64,000 nucleotides of DNA, taken from Ipomoea triloba (lineage: Eukaryota; Streptophyta; Magnoliopsida; Solanales; Convolvulaceae). How positions within the stretch are numbered: position 1 is the first letter of the stretch; every line of letters begins with the position of its first letter. Under the pieces are notes generated by a model that saw only the letters and a program-made list of their open reading frames with translations, was not told where the DNA came from and did not search any database. This document shows, one piece after another, positions 20,618 through 33,301 of this stretch. The position numbers were made by a program, and so were the translations under genes. Location of the stretch: positions 18,082,529-18,146,528 of the forward strand of contig NC_044920.1 in assembly GCF_003576645.1 (NCBI RefSeq). Reading direction: 5' to 3'.

Positions 20618-22502
20618 ATGAAAACCGACCGTGAATTGGATTGGAGTGGAGTAATGTTTGAAAGATTGGTTGAAATGGTAAAATCCAAGGACAAGCTCGG
20701 GTATAGTATGTTGATTGGTGAAGTTTTGAGAAGAAAAGGAGTAAGAATGGATCAACCGAAGTCTATCACCAACTACAAATACTTGTTCCGTATCAATGCA
20801 AAGAAGCCCGGACCGGAAGATCTCGTTGAGGGAGAACTACCCATGAGGCAAAATCCACCGATTAGGAAAAGAAAAAGAACTCCTAGAGTGGAAATTAAAA
20901 GCAATGAGGAAGAAGTTGTGACCGGAAGGGAATTGGTGGTGGCGAATCCAACTAGTGACATTGGAGGTGACTTTATGGATGTTCTATTGGATGATCAAGT
21001 CACTCGTGAAGTGGATATTCAAGAAAATCAAGAAATGAATCAAGAAGGCCGAATGGACATATAAGAAAATCAACTTGGACCAAATCTTGTTGACATAAAT
21101 ATTGAGGCCGAAAATGATGTTTTTGGAGTGGAGAATATACGTGAGGTTGAGGTTGAGGTCAAACCAAGAGAAGGTGATGTCGAAAATGATGGTGGTAACA
21201 ATTATGAGGTTGTGGCTAACTTGTACACAAATGAAGTTTTAGATGAGGCTAACCAAGGAGTTGAAATTGTGTCACAAGTGGATAGTGGTGCACGTGAATT
21301 AGGTGGTGATGGTGATTTTCAAGATGAACATATTGAAAGTGATAGTTTTGTGGCTAACTTGGATGCCACAAATGAACAAGTTGAGGCCAACCCGCGTGTG
21401 GATGCACAAGGAGAAATAAATGAAATTTTTGGGGTTGAGGCCGAACGAAATCAAGAAGAAGGTGTGGAAAGTGATTCAAGTGATGATAATGTTGTAGCAG
21501 TTGGTGTTGGACAGGCTAGTACCTCTACACCTAGACATGTGCCAATAAACATTGAGGACCGATTGCAACAAGTCAGAGTGATTTCGAATTTATCAAGGGA
21601 TAATTCGAATGATTTGATTATTACAGCACTAAAAGAGTTCAAGGAATCGGTAAGCAGTTCTGACAATACACTATATACCAATTTCTTGAAATTATTTGAG
21701 CAAATTGCAGGCATGGAACGAGGTATGAACAGACTTAACCCAGTAATCAAGGAGGAGTTGAATGGTTTCATTGCCAAGATGATACTAATGCTGGAGAAGG
21801 AAAGAAAAGCTGTAAGTGAAGTAGTAACATCTCAGAAGGACACGATTGACAGGAATGACCGTGTGGTAAACAGCAAATTGAGGCATATTATGACTCAAGT
21901 GGAGGAATTGAAAAATGTGACATCAAGGAGCAATTTGCCACATGAAGCAGGTATTGATGTCTTACAAGAGTGCCTACACATGCTAGTCAACACCGTCCAA
22001 GGACTAGAAAAGAAAATGGAGGAGATGGACGCAAGGCACAAGGCCAACTCAATCCTTGTCAAAGAGATGAGATCGCAGCAGAAGGGGGACATGGTGATGT
22101 TCAAGAAAATTTTCGATGCTACCAAAAAGGGGGAAGAAAGGATACCCTCTCATTTTGGTGGATCATCTTCGCAGGGGGGAAGCGCAAGGTGAAGAAGAAG
22201 GGGTACCACCTACATTTCGATTTGTTATTGACTTTTTAGGTACTCCCGTGTGCGATGACAAAGATAGAGTGATTAGAATGTTCAAACTTCACCTACCCAA
22301 AGAAACAATACTCACCGAAGGAAGGACTCTAAAGGAGTGTGCTCAATGGTACACTAGAGGAGTGTTTCTCACTAGTGATCCAAAGGAAGTCATCAAGCAC
22401 TACTTGGAAGGAAGAGTCAAGGAGAAGTTTTTACACGATGACTGTAAAGGTAACTTCACGAAGCTTAGAGCTAGAATAAATGATATGCTTTGTCTTTATT
22501 GA
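20618..22502 (+). pseudogene. Putative plant transposon protein with stop and frameshift
   Basis: Frame 2 from 20618 reads LDWSGVMFERLVEMVKSKDK, LGYSMLIGEVLRRKGV, TNYKYLFRINAKKPG, which fits the C-terminal half of the plant-specific 'putative plant transposon protein' domain seen in retrotransposon-like elements of asterids and legumes. TAA at 21062-21064 interrupts the frame; the same frame then runs to 22192 as an acidic repeat-rich region and a coiled coil (EDRLQQVRVISNLSRD, KKMEEMDARHKANSIL). At about 22180-22195 the frame shifts and continues to 22502 (VPPTFRFVIDFLGTPVCD...RARINDMLCLY). The start is probably further 5': the reading at 20500-20634 (WETMSNCLSVELM) lies in another frame. 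The function is not known; it resembles gag-like packaging ORFs only in position. Confidence 0.55.
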
Positions 22503-22886
22503 TTTCTAGTTTTAGTATGCTATGTACGTACCATTATAATACTATGAGGCTTGTTTTGATATTAATGATATGGTACGAATTGTTTATGTTTTATAGTATT
22601 TTATAGTTGTTTTATTGCTTCATTAATTTTTGGACACAAGTTTTAATTTTGTAACATGCAAATTGAGGGTAAAAGAATTATTGACAAAAGTTAAAATTGA
22701 AATTAAAACTTCAAACTTTGCAACTTTTTGTACGTGTCTAAATTATAAAGCATGTAGGTCCAATTAAATGTAAACTCGTCAAATTGGCTAGTCAAAATAA
22801 AATTAGAAAAATGAAAAATCAATTTTTGATTAGACTAAGCCAAAATGTTAGGGTATAGGTTTTGGTATCATCAAAAAGGGAGAAAT
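22503..22886 (+). other. Spacer and polypurine tract before the LTR
   Basis: Non-coding AT-rich spacer. It ends with TTTGGTATCATCAAAAAGGG and AGAAAT, the standard configuration of a plant retrotransposon polypurine tract directly against the TG of the 3' LTR. Confidence 0.65.
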
Positions 22887-25179
22887 TGTTAGCAATATAT
22901 TGTAATTGTTTTGATGAACCAAAAATGTAATATTAGACCCCCAATTTTATTTTGAGTCTAGTATAGGATTACGCCAAGTACAAGCCTAGTTGATTAAGTG
23001 GAAATTACAATAGTATAAATTTTTAATTTATACTTGTAAGTCATTCGCTTCCACTTTACAAATTGAGAAGAATTTGGAAGATTGATCAAGACTCGAAGAC
23101 ATCCCGGAACGTGACAACGGTTCGAATTGCAAGAATTAATTCTTTGGAAGAATTAATTAATTCAAGATGAAGATGGATGTTGCAATTAAAAGTCAAAATT
23201 GAAGTCAACCTCGAATGGGTTCTTTTACAAAATATTTTAGAGGCTAACTCATGCAAGGAAAATATTTTTGGAGATGAGGATGACCTCATGGAGCATAATG
23301 GCGTGGCTGAGAGGATGACTTGCTTCAAGGATAATTTTGGTGATGAGGATGACCCATTAATTAAAAGAAAGGGGAAGAAAGACCTTAGTTTGGAGATGAG
23401 GATGACTTGGCCATTGAGGATGACTTAGTCACAAGTCACTATGAGGATGAGGCTAACCATGTGCATTCTTGAAGGAGGAAAATGTGACTTTATTTGTGGA
23501 ATTAAAAATGAGGATGAGGATGACCTACACCTCATAAATAAAGGTCAACCTATTATGCCATGCATAAGGATGATTTACGTGAGATCCAAAGCAATAGGGG
23601 GAAGAATAAAAATCATTTTTGAGGCTGAGTATGGCATGACCAAGGTGAAAAATAGGATGGTCTATTTATTCCAAAGGAGTCCAACACTGCCAATAATATT
23701 TCAAAGAGGGAAAATATCATTTTCCTAAATGTGGCATGAGGACGACTCCAAAAGGTGAATTCAAATAATCTTGCTACATGGAGCTGAAGATCATTATGAG
23801 AAAAGTCAGTGTACTTTTCGGTGGCATTAATTATGCTCAAGCAAGAGTCACCGAACGGATATATTTCAGAGCAACCTGACTTATGGATTATGAACAAAGT
23901 CAAGTGTTCACACTACCAAAGTCAAGGGGATGGATGGCTACAAGTTACAAGGAAAATTATATCAGTGATTGTAGAAGAACGTTGGAGGATTATCAGAAGC
24001 AAAATACTCAAATTCATCTAACAGAGCCATCAAAGTTGACGAAGACCATCTGAAAGCATTTAATGCTCTGAAAAATTACAACGGGAAAATAGCTAATTTA
24101 GCTATATAAACCCAAGAAGACTTGATACTAGCAGTGGCGCAAAAAAAAATAGAGCAAAAACGAGGAACAGACACGGATGAGATATTAGCACTGAATACAC
24201 AACAAGTGATATCAAATTTGAAAGTGCTAAGTAGTGAGCTAAACACGAGAAAAATCAAGTCTTAGAGAGAAATACTTTATTTCTTGAAGAGAACTTGTAG
24301 GAGTGTAGCTTTGTGCAAAACACTCGGTGGAAACTAAGTGTAGCTGGGTGCAAAACACTTGGTTGAATTGCTTTGTGCGAATTACTCGGAGGAGTGCAGC
24401 TTTGTGCAGAACACTCGTGGACACTAAGTGTAGCTGGGTGCAAAACACTTGGTTGAAGGGCGTAGCTGGGTGCAAGACGCTCGTGAACGTAGCTGGGTGC
24501 AAGACGTTCGGGTTTGAGTGTTGCTGTAGGCAAAGGGCATTCGGAGTAGAGGAGTGCTAGAAGAGCACTGATTCACTATTGTATCTGGGTGATTGAAGAT
24601 AGTGGAATCTCTCCTAGAGGAAGGAAAAAGTGGAGTAGGAGGATTACATCACCTCCGAACCACTATAAATCCCTATGTCATTTACTTTATCTGCTCATAT
24701 ATCTGCTTGCATATTTATCTATCTGAGCATCACATGCATTACATATTTTGTCACATTTATTGCTAAGTGCTTTATTGGTTCGCGTGACATATATATTTGC
24801 ATGCAAGTTTTATTTCCTACTCAACCTCATCCTCATCAAGCTTATATTTGTTGTTATGCTACGAACCCAACTATTCATTGCGTATACTATTTGATCTGGG
24901 TTTGATAGTTCCCACGTCCGCATGCGAGCCAAACTTTACATACTCAGTATTTGAGTTATTCCTGACGTTTCTAACGTGTTGCATGTCGTGAAGCTCTTCA
25001 TTTTTACGTAACTTTGTTTATAGCACTTTACCGTTTATTATTTCCGCTGCGTAATTCAAGTTGAATTTTTTCACTTGGATTCTCTCTGTTAAAGTGTTAT
25101 AATATTTTTTGAAAAGTTAAAAAAGTCTATTAACCCCACCCCCCCCTCTAGACTTTTCCCGACCCTATCGGGACCAACA
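22887..25179 (+). repeat. 3' LTR of 2293 bp with internal repeats
   Basis: It starts TGTTAGCAATATATTG and ends CCCTATCGGGACCAACA. The left half (23265-23590) repeats GAGGATGAC or close variants about ten times. The right half (24300-24550) is a degenerate tandem array of a unit reading GTAGCTGGGTGCAAAACACT. A C-rich stretch TTAACCCCACCCCCCCCTCT lies about 25132-25150. ORFs reported from the minus strand of this array are side products of the repeats. Confidence 0.7.
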
Positions 25180-26050
25180 AAAATAATTTTAAAATAAAAT
25201 TTATACAATTTTTTCCATTGCAAAGTTACTAAAAAATAAAAATTGAATTAGAAAAAAACTACTTAAATAGAAAATACTACTTGAACTACTTATTTATAAT
25301 TCAAAAACACTGCAAAAAGCTCAAAACAATAAAGTCTAATAGGCTATTCACTTTCAGCCTCATTCAACTTATAAGTTCTAAGCTTAACTATTTATTTACA
25401 ACTTAGAACTTACAGAATACATACAAATTACAACTTAGAACTTAGAAATTACATCTAACTTAGCAAGCACTGTCTAATTATACAAAAATGGTTAACTGTC
25501 AAGTTTCAGCAAATCATCAACATTGAGCAGCTATCACTCCTATCATTCTATTCTTCTTCCTCTTAATATCAAAGCTTAAAACAACATTAGACAACATTAA
25601 ATTGATTAACTAAACAACTAAGTAACAACTAACAAATATTAGGCTGTAGCCATAAGGCTAATAGGCTCAGATTGCATTTTTCCAGATCAAGTAAGGATGG
25701 GGGCAAATTGCTCACAATGTGTTATACAAGCACATGAGCAACATGCCAACTCCATTTCATTTATTCAGAAAAAAGGTGGAAGCATCATCATAGCCAGCCA
25801 ATAAAACAAACATTAATAACTTACTGAACAATTAAAAGTAAGTTCTCTCTTACCAGAATTCCAGAAATGGGAGTATGGAACATCAGTTGGGCTCAACTCA
25901 ACTAAGGGTAGCAACATTTCAACAATATAAATTGAAAAAGTTGCCCAGCCACTTAGAGGTGAAAGACCTTAACAGTAGACCCAATAGGCAACAACAAACA
26001 ACATAACAAAGTAGTATATTAACATAATCATACAGGAAAAAAATACATTA
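25180..26050. other. AT-rich stretch between LTR and hAT pseudogene
   Basis: I see no gene. It may hold the 3' end of the hAT element, but I could not find the matching terminal inverted repeat. Confidence 0.5.
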
Positions 26051-26059
26051 CAGGGATTG

Positions 26060-28292
26060 ATGCCAACATTGATGGTATAGTAGATACAGCTCTTCCAATG
26101 GGCAACTCTGCAAAATAAAATAAGAAGAAGGTTAAGCAAATATAAATAAGAAAACAAAGAATAAAAAACTTGTAAAAAAAAGTAATAAAGACTTACCTTT
26201 CTCTAACCTTTCAACATCATCTAAGTTCTCCTCAACTGTGATTGCTTGATTTGGTAACCTCAACCAATCTTGTGTACAAAGTAGGGTTTCCACTATTTTA
26301 GGAGTCAAGGAACTCCTAAATGCATCAAGCACCATTCCACTTGTACTAAATGCACTTTCAGATGCAACTGTGGAAATAGGAACTACAAGCACATCTCTAA
26401 CCATTTTGGAAAGAATAAGAAATCTCTCACTATTGCCCTTCCACCACTTTAAAACATCAAAAGTGGCAGATTCCTCATCCTCCACAATACTTTCACTCAA
26501 GTACACTTGCAGCTCTATCTGCTTACTGCTTCCACCACCACCCTCCATCTTCTTTTTTTTCAGTTGACTCTTCAACCTTGACTGAGGCCTACCAATTGTT
26601 GTAGCCTCAGACTAGACAGATTGTGTAGAGGATTTAGAGGGGGTTGAACTAACAGAATATGTAGTTGCATAATCATTATACAACTGAGCCATTGCAGCTT
26701 GGACCTTGGCAAAATAAGCTTTGCCTTTATCTTCTCCATACAGTTGGCCAAACTGATAAGGCATGTATTTCTTCTTATCTCTGGGGTCCAGAATATTGGC
26801 AAAAAAATGACAAAGTTCCTTTTTTCTGGGTCCCCCCAATATTTATGAAACTTGGTTTTCATTTGTTGCCCCATTACCTATTAAACAATAAAATCACCAA
26901 GCAGAAAGCAGATAACTAAGAGAAGTCCAGAAACACACAATTACAAAAAGCAGAAAGCACTCAAAACCGAAAGCAATTAAAAAAAATGACCTTTTCAGTT
27001 GTAGTTTCAGCTGCAACCATATCTTCCAGCATGCAACTGAGATCAGAGATCTCAGAGAAGAATGTGTTAGAGGTGACATAGAGAGAACCAGAAATCCTCA
27101 CTGTCATCTCATAGAAAGTTTTCAAAAGCTTAACTAAGCTTTCCACAGAACTCCAATCCAGAAAAGAAAGAACATCACCCAAGTCAGCAGAAAAGGAGGG
27201 GTTATTTTCATCATATGCTTCAAACACTCTTTGATATTGAATTGCAGTGTTAAGCATTAGGGACATCAAGATGTAAGGTTGATTTGGCTTCCACCCCAAT
27301 GAGATCAGCTAGCTCCCTAAACTTTTTCAACCTAGCTGGTGAGTTCCTAATCCATCTCACTACATCCCTCACCCATTTAACTTACTCATCTGCAAACCTC
27401 AACCCATCTTGGACTACTAAGTTTAGGATATGGGCTATATCATTAGAAGAGGCATTGTCCATTGTAACAGTGAACACATTCTTAATCCCCCACTCTAATA
27501 GTCAACTCTCTAGGGTTTTTTGCAATGTACTCCCCCCTATGAGAAGAAATATGGACAAAGGATTTTTTTTTTCTGAAGCTTCCACTAGTCATCAATAAAA
27601 TGTGCAGTAATGCATATATAATTAATCTTCTGGACAGAAGTCCAGGTATCAGTGGTTAAACTGACTCTTTGTGTTCCCACCCTAAATAACTTCTTAAGAT
27701 TTAGCCTCTCATCTAGGAAAATTTGGTAGATTTCCCTAGAAATAGTCTACCTAGAAGGGATCAGAAACCTAGGACAGCAGACAAGAATAAACCTCTTGAA
27801 ACTCTGGCCCTCAACAAACCTAAAAGGCAGCTCATCTATGATAGTCATCTCACATAAGGCCCTCCTAATGCCCTCTTGATTAAAGACCCATATCCCCAAA
27901 ACCCCCTCAGGAGCCTCTGTTCCAGAGGTTGAAACAGTATTGAATGTGAGCAGGGACTGCCTTGTTTCCTTTGAGTGAGGATTTTTAAGAGAGCCCAACA
28001 TGTGGTTCCTTAAAGATGATGTGCCATGTTTTTTAAATTCACATGCAAACATCTTTTTACAGTAAAGGCACCTGCCCTTAAGAACTTTCCCCTCAGAATC
28101 TAGGATCTTCTCAAAGTGATCCCAGACTTTGGACCTAGACTCAATTTCCTTCCTCTTCTTAGCAACAGGACCAGTAGGAGTGACCACAGGCTGTTGAGTA
28201 TCTGTCTCAGTGCCTTAGGGTTGAACTCCTTGTTCATCTACTGTTGAGGTTGGAAGAGGTCCAGACCCACTTATATTCTGATTGCTCTCCAT
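26060..28292 (-). pseudogene. hAT transposase (BED zinc finger / RICESLEEPER type), decayed
   Basis: Likely ATG at 28292-28290 (MESNQNISGSG). TAA at 28217-28215 breaks the frame before the BED finger, which is clear at 28140-27990 (SKVWDHFEKIL, GRCLYCKKMF, TSSLRNHM). A core motif DNASSNDIA is at about 27470-27445, followed soon by an in-frame TAA. Later blocks include WSSVESLVKLLKTFYEMT (about 27150) and FHKYWGDPEKRN with LDPRDKKKYM in another frame (26840-26770). The C-terminal dimerisation domain is at 26480-26250 (DVLKWWKGNS, VPISTVASESAFSTSG). A GTAAGT donor at 26196 and a TTTTGCAG acceptor at 26108 suggest a last short exon (ELPIGRAVSTIPSM). At least two stops and one frameshift make it non-functional. 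Confidence 0.8.
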
Positions 28293-29695
28293 CTATAAAG
28301 GATGGACAATTGAGCATTAGTCATTGAGTCTATTGTCTACACATTTACATATTAAAGGCAACAGGCTACATACAGATTGCTTCCACCACATGTAAAAGTG
28401 TAAAACATTAAATAGGTAACAAGTTACTTCCATAATCAGACTTTGATCATCATTTTATGGAATTGTCCAAAATTCTGGACTCATGCAATTACTCATATTC
28501 TCATATACCTTATAAGTTATTTCCATAATTATGATTTATTAACATTTAATGAATTCATCATATTAATGGAAATGCCCAAAATTGGCTGACAATAGTCAAT
28601 AGGGACAGTGGGACATTAAGGCTTCCACCACCAAAATTCATCATACACTCATACAGAATTACAGATAATTTTCATGTAAACCATACACTCATACAGATAA
28701 TTTTCATGGATACAGTAGGCTTCCACCACCAGAATTCATTATATATTCATATAATCATATTAATGGAAACCCAAACAGTAGGCTTCCATAATACAATAAC
28801 ATACAGTTACCATAATATACATAATTACAGATTTAAGGGTTCTCTAACCATCAACTTGCACATATACATCAAAATTTATACAAATTCATCACGCATACAG
28901 AAAGCCCCAAAAATTAGGGTTCATGATTCATAAATTAAACATCATAAATTAAAATCAATCAATACATCAAACACGAAATTCATGAATCATGATCCCTAGT
29001 AGAACGAACATATAATACTAACAATAAAAATAAAAATAAAAATAAAAAACTTAGTTTTACTTGTTTTCTCAAAGTTTCCCTCTGAGATCAAGGGCTTCAA
29101 ATATCAACAAGCGATCAACAGTTTCAGGCGACTGGCTTCCACCGTGAGTTCACTGACAGGCGACTATGCGAGAAAGCTTCCACCACGGCAACAGGCCAAC
29201 AACCAACAAGTCGACAACAACGAGTCAACAACTCTACGACTCAAGAGAATCAGAGAAGAAGATAAATGGAGTGTGGAGTCTGGACTGTGGACTTTGGAGA
29301 GAATCGGAGAAGAAGAGTCTAAGAGAAGATCAGAAGATAGAGAGAATTGAGAAGGGAGACTGGAGAGAAGTTAGAGAAAGGAGAACCCTAGCATCGGCTG
29401 CGCACAAGGCAACTAAGAGAATGGGCATGGGCTAAAAATCGCTAAACATATATATACTTAGATGAAACGACGTCGTATAGAGGCCTGGTTACACAAACCC
29501 TAACAAAAGTTCAGATATTCGGACGGATCGGATATGAAAATATCCAATCCCACTCGAACCCTCTTATCCGATGTCGTTTTGTACCTCTGTCCGGATATTG
29601 TTATTCAGATGCGGAGCGGATCGGTTTGGCTTGTTTCGGAGTTCGGGTCGGTTGGGTTTCGCGGGTGAGTCGGGTATTGCACAGCTCTATTTACT
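28293..29695 (-). other. 5' non-coding region and terminus of the hAT element
   Basis: I see no gene. The right edge (about 29510-29690) is rich in subterminal words such as GGTCGG, CGGGT and CGGATC. On the minus strand it begins TAGAGCTGTGCAATACCCG, resembling the TAGAGCTGTCAA-type tips of plant hAT elements. A repeated GCTTCCACCACC word recurs at 28621-29180. The partner terminus was not found. Confidence 0.5.
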
Positions 29696-29880
29696 TGCAC
29701 TTGTAATACATTTTACTTGTACTTAGATGTTCAATTATTTATGAAAATGACACTACATTTTTTTTATAAAAAAACATAGTGTTTCTGATCCGTTAGATCT
29801 GGACACGTGGACGAATGACATGCACTCTCATTTCTTTCTTGGGTGAGTGGTTCTGACCTGAACGCACCCATATATATATG

Positions 29881-30622
29881 AGTTAATACACAAAATAGTT
29901 TCTCGACTATAGCGAAATTCACAAATTGGTCCTCAACTACCAAATTTAGCAAATTAAGTCCTCAACTATTCAATCCTTACTCAACAAATTTCTCAACTAT
30001 TCAATTATTAAGAGTTTATTACCGAAATGGTCCCTCGACTATTGTGAAATTACCAATTTTGTCCTCGATAACTTTTTGTGCCCAATTAAGTCCCTCGACT
30101 TCAAAAATTTTAACCATTTTGGTCCTCCGTTTATTTTACCGTTAAACATCCATTAAAATTGGGACCAAATTGGTAATTTTGCTATAGTCAAGGGACCAAA
30201 TTAGTAATTTTGCTATAGTCAAGGGACCATTTCAGTGAAAAATTAATTACCAATTTAGTCCCTTGACTATAGAAAATTACCAATTTGGTCCCGATTTAAC
30301 AGATGTTTAACGGCAAAATAAACGGAGGAACAAATTGGTTAAAATTTTTAAAGTCGAGGGACTTAATTGGGCACGAAAAATTGTTGAGGACCAAATTGGT
30401 AATTTCACAATAGTCGAGGGACCATTTCGGTGATAAGCTCAATTATTAATCAATAAAGTCCTCAACTATTCAATTCTTATTCAATAAAGTCCTCGACAAA
30501 GGATTGATTTGTGAATTATTGAGTAAGAATTGAATAATTAAGGACTTAATTGATAAACTTGATAGTTGAGGACTAATTTGTAAATTATGACATAGTCGAT
30601 GGACCGTTTTGGGTATTTACTC
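29881..30622. mobile_element. Nested palindromic MITE
   Basis: The outer inverted repeat runs from GTTAATACACAAAATAG (29882) to its reverse complement near 30620. Inside it, 30009-30440 is a near-perfect long palindrome: CCGAAATGGTCCCTCGACTA on the left is mirrored by TAGTCGAGGGACCATTTCGG on the right, with internal repeats of CAATTTGGTCC. The layout indicates one foldback MITE inserted in another. No coding capacity. Confidence 0.7.
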
Positions 30623-30662
30623 TCTCTCTCTCTCTCTCTCTTTCTATATATATATATACACA
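30620..30662. repeat. TC and TA microsatellite
   Basis: (CT)n followed by (TA)n directly right of the palindromic element. Confidence 0.9.
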
Positions 30663-30769
30663 CGGATCAGTTCAAGCGCGGAAAGGCTTCCAAGTGAAAG
30701 ATTAGGTGAGATCTGAGTCGTTGATCAAATCTAGATCAATAGCTCAAATCAATGAAAATTTTAAAAAAA

Positions 30770-31145
30770 AAATGTGTGCCTGCAAAGAAACAAAGCACCT
30801 TAACCTTAAGTATTAAAATGGCGTACCTTAAGTACATAAACTACGCACCTGAAGCACACAAACAAAGCACCTTAAGAACACAAACCATACACTTGAAGTT
30901 TTAAAATGGCACACATTAAGTAGTATAACTAACGCACCTTAAATACAGAAACCACACACATTAAGAAGGAAAACCACATACCTAAAGCTTTAGACTGACG
31001 CACCTTAAGTTTCAACAACTGACGCACCTTAAACACACAAACCAAGCACCTTAAGAAGGAAAACCACACACCTTAAGAAGTAAAACAACGCACCTAAAGA
31101 TTTAAATCGATGCACCTTAAGTTTCAATAAAAGTGCACCATAAGT
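30770..31145. repeat. Degenerate array of GCACCTTAAG words
   Basis: At least fifteen GCACCTTAAG or near variants alternate with AAACCACACA-like words at an irregular 20-35-bp spacing. It follows a conserved-looking leader (CACGGATCAGTTCAAGCGCG) after the TA microsatellite. A single further copy is at 31763. Non-coding. Confidence 0.7.
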
Positions 31146-31157
31146 TCAGTCGTTATA

Positions 31158-31725
31158 TCGTGAACCATGGTCCAAAAACGGCGTCGTTTCTTTAAGTAAA
31201 AAAACGGTTGCTGTCACATCTTAACGGAGCCCCATAAATGAAACTACAGTTTATCTAAAATGAAACTATCTCACATTTATTTTTATATTATCAAATGAAA
31301 TAGTAGTTGAATTAGAATGAAACTGTAGTTGTGTTGAAATGAAACTGCAGTGTATATAAAATGAAACTGTAGTTGTGTTGAACTGAAACTGCTGTGTATA
31401 TAAAATGAAACTGAGTAACATTTTCGCATATTTGAGTGTATATTGTCAAATGAAACTGTAGTTATATCAAAATGATATTGTAGTTGTGTTGTAATGAAAC
31501 TATAGTGTATATATAAAATGAAACTGAATAACAGTTTCACATATTTGAATGTATAATGTTGAATGAAACTATAGTTATATCAAAATGAAATTGTAGTTGT
31601 GTTGAAATGAAACTGCAGTGTATATAAAATGAAACTGAATATGTTACACAAATAGAGGTACTTTACTCATAACGGTGCGGACGGGTGCCATTTCTTTACA
31701 CAAAGCATTGTGGACCATGGTCCAC
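31158..31725. repeat. Array of ATGAAACTG repeats bounded by ACCATGGTCC
   Basis: AAATGAAACTGTAGTTGTGTTG and AATGAAACTGCAGTGTATATA alternate about ten times between 31238 and 31640. AACCATGGTCCA occurs at 31155 and GGACCATGGTCC at 31713, on either side. The ORF on the minus strand here is only a translation of the repeats. Confidence 0.65.
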
Positions 31726-31759
31726 AGTATAATTTGCGCTATAAGTTCTCACTAGAGAA

Positions 31760-33301
31760 TTGACGCACCTTAAGCACAGAAACCACACACATTAAATTTG
31801 TTCAATATAAAAAATGACCAAATTGTCACCGCATTTTTTCAATCATTGTTAATCTTGGACATTCATTTTGGCAAGTTCAACGGCTCTCATCTCACCGCAT
31901 GTTTCACATATGCACATCATCCGCATTTGATCCTATTTCGATATGTGTATGTGGTAAATTAGTTGTTTACTTTTTAGCTAATTACCTATAAATTTATTTA
32001 TTTACTTAACTCTTAAATTACTTTTATAATTTATTATTGGAGTTATTATTATTAATTATTATAATTATTATTATTAATGTTATAATTATAAAAAATAATT
32101 CATAGTTAACAACAATTATTTATTAAAATTATAAATTATAAATTCATATAAAAATAGAATAAACATAAGTTTTTACTCGCTACATATATACATATATGCA
32201 CGCACACACACATACATACATAGCAAGAATCAATTCAGAAGTAGCGAGTTGTGATGATATTAGAAATATAAATTTGAATAAAAATTAAATAAATATAAAC
32301 ATTACAATAATCAATAACTATTATCCAAACATCTCATATTAAAAGTTGATTTCTAAAATTGCCCTTTGACTATACGAAAATTCTCAAATTAGCCATTTAC
32401 TTTAAATTGTATCAATAAGTCTTCTTTTTTTTTTTTAGTACTACTGACTCTATTACATTGTAGTATCTATTCATATATACTTTCTCAATCTATTGTATCA
32501 ATAAGTCATTAAACTATGAAAACATACATTTCTCTCAAAAAAAAAAAATATGAAAACATACATTGTAGTATCTATTTATCTATACTTTCTCAATTTGTTG
32601 TACCAATAAGTCATTTGACTATAAAAACTTACATATCAGTTGGTCGGATAAATGACAAGGCAGAAAATGTAATTCAAATGTGCGTACAACCTAACGGTGA
32701 GAAGTTATATTTGTTGTTTGTTAAATGTTTTGTGGTTTGATGACAAATTTTAATAAATATTACTGTAGTATATTTAAGGTGGATCCAAATTGAATTGTTA
32801 ATTACAGGGTTGGTTGTTCAGGTAAACCATTAAAATTTGAGCTAAGAGTGAATGAAAGACCACATTAGTTGTCACTAATAAAATTGGAACTTACAAACAT
32901 ATATTAAGAGCCAAATTAATTCACTTAATTAAATACTATATTAAACCAAGGGGAAGTGTCAAGTGGGATGAAGCTGAATTTCACGAATAACTGATATGGG
33001 GAGAAAAACACAGATATAAAAGTAAGCATCAACAACATACCAGCTGGCTGCATCAAAAAAAAAAAAAGAAATTCATTTACAAAGATGTTAACAGTGACTG
33101 GGGGTGGGGGTGGGGTATGGAGAAACAAAAACCCTAGCATTCAATCGTAATGCTATTTACCTCTACTATACTATGATCATTTCAAAATTCAAAAACGTGT
33201 AAAAGTGGTAAACGTCAAAATTCTAAAACGTGTAAAAGTGGTAAATGTCAAAATATATGTATATGCCGCATATGGATATTAGATTGAGAGTATTCTTCTA
33301 T
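31760..33301. other. AT-rich intergenic DNA
   Basis: No gene recognised. It contains CACA/CATA microsatellite DNA near 32195, a direct repeat of AATCTATTGTATCAATAAGTCAT near 32400 and 32490, and GGGGTGGGGGTGGGG near 33100. The last 300 bases probably include the 3' untranslated region of the kinase gene. Confidence 0.5.

Larger units (their letters stand above)
20500..25179 (+). mobile_element. 3' part of an LTR retrotransposon carrying a plant transposon-protein ORF
   Basis: A coding region (about 20520-22502) and a spacer with a polypurine tract ending AAAAAGGGAGAAAT (22872-22886) are followed directly by a 2.3-kb LTR (22887-25179, TGTTAG...CCAACA). No 5' LTR is present; the left side is cut off at the MULE edge near 20.5 kb. 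The LTR terminus resembles that of the solo LTR at 49520-51384. Confidence 0.7.

Noticed and set aside
24239..24533. Minus-strand ORFs with repeated L-H-P-A-T
   Set aside because: They are translations of the GTAGCTGGGTGCAAAACACT tandem array in the LTR.
31283..31540. 85-codon minus-strand ORF
   Set aside because: Translation of the ATGAAACTG repeat array; no protein-like composition.
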